NCBI GenBank assembly: GCA_012064385.1
Contig: QRDG01000529.1
Coordinates: 1,078,512-1,142,511, forward strand
DNA length: 64,000 nucleotides
Source: Puccinellia tenuiflora
Lineage: Eukaryota; Streptophyta; Magnoliopsida; Poales; Poaceae
Direction: 5' to 3'
The notes beneath the pieces were generated by a model. That model saw only the letters and a program-made list of their open reading frames with translations, ran no database searches and was not told the origin of the DNA. The translations under genes were made by a program, and so were the position numbers. Below, piece after piece: positions 46,000 to 56,542 of the stretch; the first letter of the stretch is position 1; every line of letters starts with the position of its first letter.

Positions 46000-46246
46000 N
46001 NNNNNNNNNNNNNNNNNNNNNNNNNNNNNNNNNNNNNNNNNNNNNNNNNNNNNNNNNNNNNNNNNNNNNNNNNNNNNNNNNNNNNNNNNNNNNNNNNNNN
46101 NNNNNNNNNNNNNNNNNNNNNNNNNNNNNNNNNNNNNNNNNNNNNNNNNNNNNNNNNNNNNNNNNNNNNNNNNNNNNNNNNNNNNNNNNNNNNNNNNNNN
46201 NNNNNNNNNNNNNNNNNNNNNNNNNNNNNNNNNNNNNNNNNNNNNN
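46000..46246. other. Assembly gap (247 N)
   Basis: Replaces the E10 polypurine tract and the start of its 3' LTR, next to a GGCCGG array. From other A LTRs roughly 300-400 bp would be expected here, so the N count is probably a nominal or underestimated size. Confidence 0.95.
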
Positions 46247-46879
46247 ATCGTGGTTCAATCCCCAGGCCGGACCTCCACCCGACGCAGCCGGCCTCCAGGC
46301 CGGCCCAGGCCGGTTTCCAGGCCGGACCTCCACCCGACGCAGCCGGCCTCCAGGCCGGCCTAGGCCGGTTTCCAGGCCGGGTCTCCACCCGACGCAGCCG
46401 GCCTCCAGGCCGGCCTAGGCCGGTTTCCAGGCCGGATCCCCACCTCCCTGCCTCGTTTTGTACTAAGACTATAAATAGCTTTCCCCTTTCCCCATTTGAG
46501 GTTAGACTGAATTTGAGACTTGTGTGAGCTATGCTCCTCCTCCCTCGTAGCTAGGGTGCCTCGTTGAGGTAGATCTTGTTGTTGCTACTCTTTCACTGCG
46601 GTGTCTCTAGTAGTGCAAACCAATCTTTCACTGCGGTGATTCTATTGGATCGGTGGACCGGCCGGTAAGAGCAATCGGTTTCAACAAGATTAAGTTTGGC
46701 TTTGATTCTTCGATCCAAAGGCTACCTTTTGAGGGTTTGTTGTTGGGTGGAGTTCTCAGCAGGATTTGCTAGTTATCCTTGTGTTTTGCCCACGAATCTC
46801 CCTCGCTACCCCTCCGTGTTCTTCGTGTTCATCCCCGTTTCCCCTCAAATCCGTGAAGATCGGGCCTAGCCCTACATCA
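46247..46879 (+). repeat. E10 3' LTR, start missing in gap
   Basis: GGCCGG array of GACGCAGCCGGCCTCC units (46260-46435) as in LTR_3. TATA box CTATAAATAG (46469-46478). Ends CCCTACATCA at 46879. Confidence 0.85.
46469..46478 (+). promoter_or_regulatory. TATA box of E10 LTR
   Basis: CTATAAATAG, about 410 bp before the LTR end, same position as in all A LTRs. Confidence 0.6.
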
Positions 46880-46953
46880 GTTTTGCACATAATTCCTTGC
46901 TTGCAAGATTGCGGCAGCTACCTCCATCAATAATGACCTTGCAAGCCTTGTTG
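46880..46953 (-). pseudogene. 74-bp family B protease fragment
   Basis: The minus strand encodes ACKVIIDGGSCRNLASKELC, the B protease motif. It lies between an A LTR and an A leader, replacing the primer site and the first bases of that leader. Looks like filler DNA at a repaired break. Confidence 0.85.
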
Positions 46954-48025
46954 GGTCGTGTTTCCACCTTTTATTAGCCATTTTTCCACCAAAATTTTTC
47001 TTTCCCATACCAATTTCGAAAATTCAAAAAAAAAAATAGCCCATATGGATTTCGTTCGATCTTTCGATTTGGTAAGCGATTTGTGGTTTTGATCCACGGA
47101 TCTCGTGCTTAAGACCTTTTTCTCACTTTCCGTTGGTGTTTTCCGGAGGCCTTTTCCGCTCCAAGTCCAAGCGTGCCGCGCAATTCGTCGCTAGCGGTAC
47201 TACCGTCCGAACGGCCGGTACTACCGCCCGCAATCGGTCCTACCGCCCGTTCGGCCGGTGCTACCGCCGCACGACTATTCACCGACTTCATATTCGTGTC
47301 GCTTCATCGCTACCTCGACGGCATCAAAGGTATAGCTTCCGACACATCCCTTTCCATTTCGCGAAACTTTTTCTTAGGAGCTAGCTCTTCATAGTGTGAG
47401 CATTGCACTAGTGTGACACCAAGTGACCATATCATAATCTTGTGAGCATCTAGTTGTAGCGGACTCGGCTCGGGCAAAAGCATAAAGCAAAAGAGAAATA
47501 GAAAAGATTCAAAAAAAAAAAAGAGAGAAAAGCCGAGCCGTGATCCTAGTCATCCTCAAGCTCCAATTACCAATAGAGAAATGGGTACACTTGTGCAAAT
47601 CGGGTGCTCCTTCCCATACACTTGAGCTAGTTGTCCTTCGAGAGGTGGTGCGGCACGAGCATAGTCTTCGTTAGGTCAAAGTTGCTCCTCCCTATAGTCG
47701 CACCATCCACGTTTGTCTCCACGTGTGAGTCTCCTTTGTTTCTCGGATTGTGTGGTTAGTCTCTTTTGTTTCTTGATCCTTGTGGTTATCCTCCACTTGT
47801 TGCAATAGCCTTTTCGTTGGTTTCGTTTCGATTTCTTGCCACTTTACCATACCTAAGCTCCTCATAAGTGTGTGTGTGAGTCGCTTTTGGATCACTAATC
47901 AACCAACTCTTACTCTTGTGACACTTTTGTCTCGGAAGGCAGGCCCATTGGTCCAATACTATCAACCAAGGTAAGAGCGGTTATTAGCCACCACATATTC
48001 CACATATCACTTGTGTTTGCTTATC
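46954..48025 (+). other. E11 leader (family A, plus)
   Basis: A leader without primer site. The first part matches the 416-bp segments of Z up to GGTATAGCTTC (47340), then runs on to CGACACATCC. It includes a run of CGG/TACCG-rich text at 47195-47275. No ORF is supported. Confidence 0.75.
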
Positions 48026-48964
48026 ATGGCTAGGGAAGAACAAGACGCCGACTTCGGCAAACAAGCGGAGTCCCTTAGGAGGTACATCGACGACAACTTA
48101 CGCCGCTATGAGGAGCGTCATCATGCCGCGCAACGCGAAAACGCTGAGCGCTTCGCTCAACTACAAGACGCCCAACGCGTGAGCGATGAGCGTTCCATTC
48201 GTATCGAGGGGCTGCTTCTCGAAAGACGACACCGGCACTCTTCAAGACCAAGCTCAAGGTCTTCACACCGTTCTGACGCAAGAAGCAAAGCTCCAAGCGA
48301 CGTTGGTCAAGGTCCACAAAACGGCCGCCATCACCATGAGATGCCTCATCAACAAGCGAACATGGATCCTCAACAACACCAAGACCAACATCGTCAAGAA
48401 GAGCCGCACCCCCAAGCAATCGTACACCATCACCAACATCAAGATCGCCATCGACAAGAAATTCCAATTCCAAATGTTAACTTGGATCCCCCACACCGCC
48501 ATGAGGACAATCGACATCATCGTCATGATCTACCTCCACATCGAGCCCGCCGAGTGCCATTGGCCGACAATCATGTTGATATTGACGATGACGAGGATTA
48601 TGTTCCACACCACCACCCAAGGCATCGTCACCGAGACCGCCATCGCCACCATGATGATGATGATGATGAGGATGATCACAAAAACCGCTTCAATCCTCCC
48701 AAGCTCGTCATTCCTAAGTTCCATGGCACCAACGACCCGGAGGACTACATGGCATGGGAATCCAAGGTCTCCAAGCTATTTCGAGTCTACAAGGTACCGC
48801 AAGACAAACGAGTTGACCTCGCATCCCTCGAGTTCGAAGGCTATGCGCAACTATGGTGGGAACAACTCCAAGCATCCTTTGAAGACCCAATCGACTCATG
48901 GAATGACATGAAGAAGGAAATGCACAAGCGCTTTGTGCCACATCATTATGCGCGAGATTTGTAC
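48026..48964 (+). pseudogene. E11: family A Gag, 5' part
   Basis: ATG at 48026 (MAREEQDADFGKQAES), open for about 313 codons: coiled-coil-like start, SR-rich block, His/Gln-rich repeats (HQHQDQHRQE twice), His/Asp-rich block ending DDDDDEDDHK, capsid PPKLVIPKFHG to HHYARDLY. It then hits an inverted fusion at 48964. Zinc knuckle absent. Confidence 0.88.
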
Positions 48965-50531
48965 GACATTGGTACCACATCACAATCCACCGTGTCCTCG
49001 TAAGAGCCAATCTTGAAGGATACTTGAACCGTGTGTTGGATCTTCACGGTGCCGGAGTCACTAAGCCATTGCACATGGTAAGGATTGGGGTGCTTCTTGT
49101 ACGTCAAGTTGAGTTTCTCACATAGCTCCTTGCTTGCCAAGTTGTGACAACTCCCGCCATCAATGATTACCTTGATTGATTTGTCGTTGATGCCGGCCTT
49201 GGTTTGGAACAAGTTGCATCTTTGAGCGTCATCACCTTGGTTGATTGTAGTCAAGACTCGAGTGACAACTAGAGTGGGGTTGGGGTCACCATCACAATAG
49301 ATGTAGTCATCGGCGTCATCCAAACTTTGCATCGTGGCCACCTTGTTCAATGCGTGGTACTCATCTTCACTCATAGACTCATAGTCTCCATTTTCATTGA
49401 CGATCATCACCTTCTTGTTGGTGCACTCAAATGACTTGTGCCCTTGACCTCCACACTTGTAGCAAGTGATATATGACTTGGTGGCTTGGGGTGATGGTGA
49501 CGTCTTCTTGGAGGTTGTAGTGGGTTGCGGTGTAGGACTTTTGATATTGCCTTGAGCTTGGACTTGAGTGATGGGTTGTGTTGATGAAGAAGCTCTAGTG
49601 GCGAAGAAGGACTTGGCCTTTACATACTTGAGTTCTTCGGCGACTTGGCGCTCGGCCTTCATGGCTTGATGAACTAGCTCAACAAGGTTCTCATAAGGTT
49701 GGAATTCCACTATCTTCTTTATTGGGTACGTGAGGCCGTTCAAGAAACGTGCCATTGATTGTTCCTCGGACTCAACAATGTGTGCGCGGGAGAGAGTTGA
49801 CTCCATCTCCTTGTAGTACTCGTCCACCGTCTTGAGGCCTTGTTTGAGCTCTTGTAGCTTCTTGTATAAATCTCGCGCATAATGATGTGGCACAAAGCGC
49901 TTGTGCATTTCCTTCTTCATGTCATTCCATGTGTCGATTGGGTCTTCAAAGGAGGCTTGGAGTTGTTCCCACCATAGTTGCGCATAGCCTCATTGTCTTC
50001 AAGATCAACATGATTGTCGGCCAATGGCACTCGGCGGGCTCGATGTGGAGGTAGGTCATGACGATGATGTCGATTATCCTCATGGCGATGTTGGGGATCC
50101 AAGTTAGCATTTGGAATTGGTATCTCTTGTCGATGACGAGCTTGATGTTGTTGATGGTCTACGTTTGCTTGAGGATGAGGCGCTTCTTGACGATGTTGGT
50201 CTTGGTGTTGGTGAGGGTCCAAGTTCGCTTGTTGATGAGGTATCTCTTGGCGATGGCGCTCTTGGCGATGACGATGTCCTTGATCATTCTCACTTCGTGC
50301 GTGGCTTCTCGCGGTGGAGTGGCGAGAGCTTCGCGAACTTGACCTTGAAGAGCGACTATGATCTCGGTCAAGGAGCTTGCTCATGAAATCTTGGATTTGA
50401 GCGAAGCGCTCATTGTTTTCACGTTGAGCGGCTTGATGGAGCTCCTCATAGCGGCGTAAGTTGTCGTCAATGTACCTCCGAAGGGCCTCCTCTTGCTTTC
50501 CGAAGGCGGCGTCTGGTTCTTCCCTAGCCAT
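48965..50531 (-). pseudogene. E12: family A gag and protease start (minus)
   Basis: ATG at 50531 (MAREEPDAAFGKQEE). The Gag repeats are followed by a deletion of about 230 bp near 49989 joining LEDNE to the capsid YAQLWW region in another frame. Then ETLSRAHIVESEEQ-type capsid end, zinc knuckle CYKCGGQGHKSFEC (about 49440-49480) and protease DGGSCHNLASKEL (about 49140), cut after DCDVVPM. Confidence 0.88.
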
Positions 50532-51149
50532 GATAAGACAACACAAGGGATATGTGGAAAATTTGGTGGCTAATAACCGCTCTTACCTTTGGTTGATAGT
50601 ATTGGACAAGTGGCCTTGCCTTCCGAGACAAAGGCGTCACAAGAGTAAGAGTTGGTTGATTAGTGATCCAAAAGCGACTCACACACACACTTATGAGGAG
50701 CTTAGGTATGGTAAAGTGGCAAGAAATCGAAACGAAACCAATGAAAAGGCTATTGCAACAAGTGGAGGATAACCACAAAGATCAAGAAACAAAAGAGACT
50801 ATCCACACAATCCGAGAAACAAAGGAGACTCACACGTGGAGACAAACGTGGATGGTGCGACTATGGAAAGAGCAACTTGGACCTAACGAAGACTATGCTC
50901 ATGCCGCACCACCTCTCGAAGGACAACTAGCTCAAGTGTATGGAAAAGGAGCACCCGATTTGCACAAGTGGACCCGTTTCTCTATTGGGTATTGGAGCTT
51001 GGGAATGACTAGGATCACGGCTCGGCTTTTCTCTCTTTTTTTTTGAATCTTTTCGAAATTGGTATGGGAAAGAAAAATTTTGGTGAAAATGGCTAATAAG
51101 AGGTGGAAACACGATCCAAATCCGTGGAAACCCTTGCTCTGATACCAAA
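50532..51149 (-). other. E12 leader and primer site
   Basis: Shorter leader (about 620 bp; about 350 bp lost near 51050 relative to the 30 kb copy). TGGTATCAGA at 51138-51147, without the extra A seen in Z. Confidence 0.78.
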
Positions 51150-52187
51150 TGATGTAGGGCTAGGCCCGATCTTCACGGATTTGAGGGGAAAAGGGGATGA
51201 ACATGAAGAACACGGAGGGGTAACGAGGGAGATTCGTGGGCAAAACACAAGGATAACTAGCAAATCCTGCTGAGAACTCCACCCAACAACAAACCCTCAA
51301 AAGGTAGCCTTTGGATCGAAGAATCAAAGCCAAACTTACTCTTGTTGAAACCGATTGCTCTTACCGGCCGGTCCACCGATCCAATAGAATCACCGCAGTG
51401 AAAGATTGGTTTGCACTACTAGAGACACCGCAGTGAAAGAGTAGCAACAACAAGATCTATCCTCTAAGAGGAACCCTAGCACAGAGGGATGGGGAGCATG
51501 GCTCACAAGTCTCAAATTCAGTCTGACCCTAGAATGGGGAAAAGGGAAAGCTATTTATAGTCTTCGTACAAAACAGGGCAGGAAGGTGGGGAGCCGGCCT
51601 GGGGGCCGGCCTGGAGGCCGGCAGGAGCAGGCGGCTGCGGCTGGCGCAGGTGGGGCTCCGGCCTGGGGGCCGGCCCAGGCCAGCTGGGAGGCCGGTGGCC
51701 TCTGGTGGGTGGCCGGCCTGGAGACCGGCCTTGGCCGGCTGGGAGGCCGGCGGTCTCGGCAGGGTGGCCGGCCTGGGGTCCGGCCTAGGCCGGCTGGGAG
51801 GCCGGCCTGGGGTCCGTCCTAGGCCGGCTGGGAGGCCGGCCAGCACTGGAGGGGTGCCGGCCTGGAGGCCGGCCTAGGCCGGGCTGGAGGCCGGCCTGCC
51901 TGTCTTCGCCTCCTTCTTCTTCTCGTTGTCCATCCTTTGGGGTCTTCTCTTGGTCACCTTCTCCATCATCTTGGACCTCTTCTCGACTCCATTGTGGGTC
52001 ATCATCCGGTTGGATCCTGAGTATGCACAAGGTACCGGCATGAGGTAGCAAACCATTCAAAGGGAGGTCGAGATCACACATCGAGAGGAGCGAGGTCACC
52101 TTTTCATGAAGAGCTTTGACTCTTGATCTTGTCATTGGGCCAATCGGCATGGTGTCCATGGTGTTGTCCACATGTGGGGCTACATCA
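51150..52187 (-). repeat. E12 5' LTR
   Basis: 1038 bp A LTR. TATA complement 51551-51560; GGCCGG array 51590-51895. ATCCTCTAAGAGGAACCC matches the E1 LTR subtype. Right edge GGGCTACATCA meets D gag with no detectable duplication. Confidence 0.86.
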
Positions 52188-53583
52188 CAACAGTGGGCAA
52201 ATGTGTGGCATAAGCATCAAGGGCACCATCACTTGAGTACCCATCATCATCCAAATCCGCAGAATCTAGATCAGCATCAGCACCGGTTTCATACTCATTG
52301 TCCTCATTGATGATCATAACTTTCTTGTTCGGACACTCTTTCTTGAAGTGCCATTTGCCTCCACAAGTGTGACACTTCATGTCCCTGTTTCGGCCTATAG
52401 AAATTGAGGAACCAGCAGCACTAGCAGCAGGTTGTGCAGCTGTCTTTGCTCTTGAAACACCAGAATCTTGCTTGCTTGTAGAATTGCCACGAAAATTGGA
52501 GTTATTGGACTGATGTGGCATGCTTGCAGTAGGTTGAGTAAACCTACTACGAGCTGTAGCACGTGCTGAAAATTGTGCTTCTTTGGCTAGCTGTGCCTCA
52601 GCCTCAAGTGCATGATGTAGCAAGTTGTTCATATCATGGTATTGGTGATGTCTAACGATGCTCTTGATTTTAAATTGCAAACCTATGAGGAACCGCTGCA
52701 TGGTCTGCTCTGGCTGTTCACGAACACGAGCACGTTGCATGATCACCTCCATCTCTTGGAAGTATTCTGTCACGGTCTTGGTACCTTGCCTCAATTGCTG
52801 CAGCTTATCATAAAGAGAACGAATGTAATTGCGTGGAACAAATCTGTCCCTCATCACTGCCTTCATAGTTCTCCATGTAACAATAGGCAGCTCTCCATCT
52901 TCTTCCCTGGTACGAACAAGGTGATCCCACCAACGCAATGCATAACCATCAAATTCAGAGGATGCCAACTTGATTTTTCTATCCTCTATATAATCATGTA
53001 AACTCCACAATTTTTCTATCTTCAGCTCCCAAATGAGATACTCTTCAACATCAGGAGACCCCGTAAATTGTGGGATAGAGAATTTAGGCTTGCACAGACC
53101 ATCATCCTCTCTATTTTGTGGTGCAGCAGGAAAATCGAGGTGCCGTCATGCACCAATAGGAGCAAAACCTCGTCCTAGTCCAGCATCACCGAGGCCACCA
53201 CGTACTCGAGCACCTCGACCATCTCCACGGCCGAGCTGTTCTTGGTTGTCGCCCTGTCCATCAGCAGCATGTTCATCTTCGCCATTGACACTATGATCAT
53301 CACCTACAGCTCGGTATTGTTGAAAAAATGTACGCACCTCCGTGAATTGTTGTGTCAATGCATTAATGGAAGTCTGTATAGTTGTGACTTGAGCTTGTGT
53401 TGCCTCTGCCGTGGCTGCAACTCCATCAACTTGCACACTAAGATTTTGTAGATCCTCATTTATTGGGTCAATTTCAGTTGTAATTTTGCGCTGCAAAGTG
53501 TCACGAAGTGCCTCATACTCGTTCCAATGCACAACAGCCGTAGGATCCTTCTTTGCCTGCACATTAACATCCTCAATAGACAT
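52188..53583 (-). pseudogene. D: family B Gag, truncated
   Basis: ATG at 53583 (MSIEDVNVQAKKDP). One frame runs to the A LTR edge with a single TGA at 53146-53148 where C has an Arg codon (CGA to TGA type change). Capsid KLASSEFDGYALRWWD and RFVPRNYIRSLYDKL; zinc knuckle CHTCGGKWHFKKEC near 52345-52385 with Trp for Gly; ends at ALDAYATHLPTV. Protease and pol are absent. Confidence 0.88.
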
Positions 53584-54906
53584 GATTAGTGGGTTAGTGC
53601 AAACAAAAATAGGATTTGGTGGATACTCTCACAACTCACTCCAAACTGAAAGAAAGGTGAATCTTACCATTCCAAAGTGAATAGAAAGTACTTACCAATC
53701 TGGTAGAAAACGGTGCGTGCACGGATGTAACAAAGCGAATACCGAGGGTCCAAATTATCACATGACAAGCAAGGGTATATGGTGGAGCTTGGTTTGGATA
53801 CCTAACAACACCAAAAATAAATCCTAGTTTTGATCGTATGACACACTGGAAACGCACACGGTGGAGATAAATGGGGCAAAGCAACTCTGAAAGATTGAGC
53901 TCACAAAATGATGGACGTCGAAAAAAGCTCGTGTTGCAATGCACAAGAGAGACACTAGCAAAGCTCAAAGTATAAGGGCACAAGATTGCTCAATCTAAAA
54001 GGTGTAAACAGCATATTAGAAATAGCTCCAAACTGATAGAGATAGGAACAAACTTTCAGCTCCTTTTCTATTTTTCGCTCTCTTTTTTTTGTACTCACTC
54101 TTTTCTGTTTTCTCTCCTTTTTTTATATATATAACTCGGCCTGTAGCTACAGTGAAAATTGTCTTTTTCTCTCTCCTCGTCGTTGTGGCAACCAACGTCG
54201 CACCGCGAAGAAAATTTTTCCAACACGAATATGCGAGCACCAAACTTGCCTCTTTGAGCAGCCCTAGAGCACGAATATGCGAGTCTCGTGGGTAAGTGCC
54301 TACCAAAAATATGTATAGAAAGGCTGTGGCTAAGGTTTACAAACGGAGAAAAGAAAGAAAACTAGGTGGACTCGGATTGAAGCAAAAACATAAAGAAGAA
54401 ACTGATTCTGACTAGAAATCATTGTCGCGGCAGAGAAAACGAAGAAAAATTGTGTCACGGCAGAGTCCGTGGTCGACTCAAACTAGGGTTTGTGCCGCGG
54501 CAGAGAAACGAAGGAAAAATCGTGTCGCGGCAGAGTCCGAGATCGACTCGAACTAGGGTTTGTGCCGCGGCAGAGAAAAGTAAGGGAAATCGTGTCACGG
54601 CAGAAACCGATCTACACTCCAACTTGAACTCGACTTGCTATTTTTTTTTTGGATTTTTCAGAATTAGACTCCGACTTGAACTAGATGATGAACACGGAAG
54701 CAAAAACCTAGACTCCTAAACACAGAAGAACGGCAATGCAAAAGAGGAAACGATCAGCAACTAGAAGATGAACTCGATGCTATCTAGGCTATGGCGAATT
54801 CTAACCCTACTCTTTTTGTGAGCCTTTTTCTGGATCGGAGAAATCAGTAAAACTAATCTATGGGATTGATTGCTCACCGAGGAAACCCGAAAATCTGATA
54901 CCAAGA
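53584..54906 (-). other. D leader and primer site
   Basis: About 1.3 kb with TGCCGCGGCA-type repeats (54420-54610) shared with other B leaders. Primer site TGGTATCAGA at 54894-54903. Confidence 0.75.
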
Positions 54907-55470
54907 TGATAAGGGGCGGCCTGATCTTCTCGTGAGCTTGATGGTGGATTGATGGATAACTAGTGGAACACCACGATCTCTCCTTGGTTAGTCCCCGTTG
55001 CCAATGCAACAGATTCAAACCCTTTGGATATTCGCAATCTTACACTCTTGCGCAACGCAGCCGTCGACTACGAAACGGTCCTGTATGATACGAATTGGTG
55101 AGCTGAATACAGATGAATGCTTGAAGTAATTCGGTTCTGAAATTCTAGGGTTTTAGTCTTTGGTATAACGTAGTCTAACCTAATCAACTCAAAACCCTCA
55201 ACTATTTATGGAGAGGAGGGGGTGTGGCACAACCAACAGCAAACATGGTTTGACTCGGACTCCTACGATACAAACCGACCCAATAGGGTTCGGTCCAACT
55301 ATGTGGCACGCAGGCCCAACATGGGTTGCACCCAAATACTTGTGAATTCTTGGTGCAGCACTTGATGTACTTGCGTGGCCTTGGTGATTCCCTCCAATGA
55401 CTTGTGCGTCTGCCTCCCTCTCCTCCCTCGCGCACTGATATTGGAATCAGTTCTTGGTGCAATACTCTTC
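54907..55470 (-). repeat. D 5' LTR, left piece
   Basis: TGATAAGGGG end next to the primer site. Interrupted by C after TCTTC (55466-55470). No GGCCGG array. Continues at 63474. Confidence 0.88.
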
Positions 55471-56542
55471 TGATAAGGGGTGGCCCGATCTTCTCTGTGA
55501 GCGGTGGTAGATGGTTGATGATGGTAGATAACTTGCGAGATTCCGACGAACTCTCCGGCTGCTCCCCTGTTGCCAATGCAACAGCTCTTCAACCCAATGG
55601 ATATTCGCGACGCCTCACACCGACGCAACGTAGCCGCCGGCCACGAAGCGGTTTCTGCGATCTACTAATTCCCAATGGAACAACAGATCACACTCTAACT
55701 TTGGTAGCAAGAACCTCCAGATCGAAACAAAGTGGAGGGGTTGTATTCCTGATCGCAACAAAGAGGAACACGGCAAAAGATGAATGCTTGTAGCAATCCA
55801 ATCTAGGGTTTAATCAAAACGTGGTCTAACCCCTCCACTACAGCCGCCCCTATCCTTATATAGGAGGCCAAACCGAACTACATGGAAAACCTAACTTGGT
55901 TCTGACTCGAACGGATACAAACCGACCCAAAAGTGGGTTCGGCCCAAAATCTGGCGCGCAGGCCGGGTCCAGGCCGGGCTTAGGCCGGGTCTAGGCCGGG
56001 CTGGGATTTGCATGCCACGCAAACCAGCCTGGCCGGGCGGAGGCCGGGCTGAGGCCGGCCGCTTCGGGTGCATGGCCGGCCTAGGCCGGGCTAAGGCCGG
56101 GCTGAGGCCGGCCGCTTCGGGCACATGGCCGGCCTAGGCCGGGCTTGGGCCGGCCTTCCTGCGTCTTGGAGGCCGGGTGCTTCGGGTGGCTGGCCGGCCT
56201 GGCCGGGCTGCCTGGTTTTCCTCGTCTTCCTTTCTTGCGCCTTCCTCCCGCTCCTCCCTCGCGCCATAGGTGACGTTGTACTCCATTCCTTGCCGCTCCT
56301 CTGGTACTCCTCCAATGTTTGTGTTATCAACAACCCTAATCATACACAAGTGCATAGACTTAGGCAGTATAAAGTTCTCGTTATCACAAACATCATATTC
56401 AATTAAGAGTGAGTTCACCTGTTGTCCAAGTAGCTTGGCACGAGCTCTTGTCATCGGTCCAATCCTCACCTCATTGGGCTTGTCTTGAGCAGCAACATCA
56501 TCGATAGAAGAAAATGGTAAAGGACTAGGGATGTCCTCATCA
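55471..56542 (-). repeat. C 3' LTR
   Basis: 1072 bp. TATA complement CCTATATAAGG at 55854-55864; GGCCGG array about 55960-56215. Encodes the integrase tail (56134-56542). Confidence 0.93.

Noticed and set aside
51150..52187. Target duplication for E12
   Set aside because: No 5-bp match between the D flank (CAACA) and any left boundary; the left edge is an inverted fusion.
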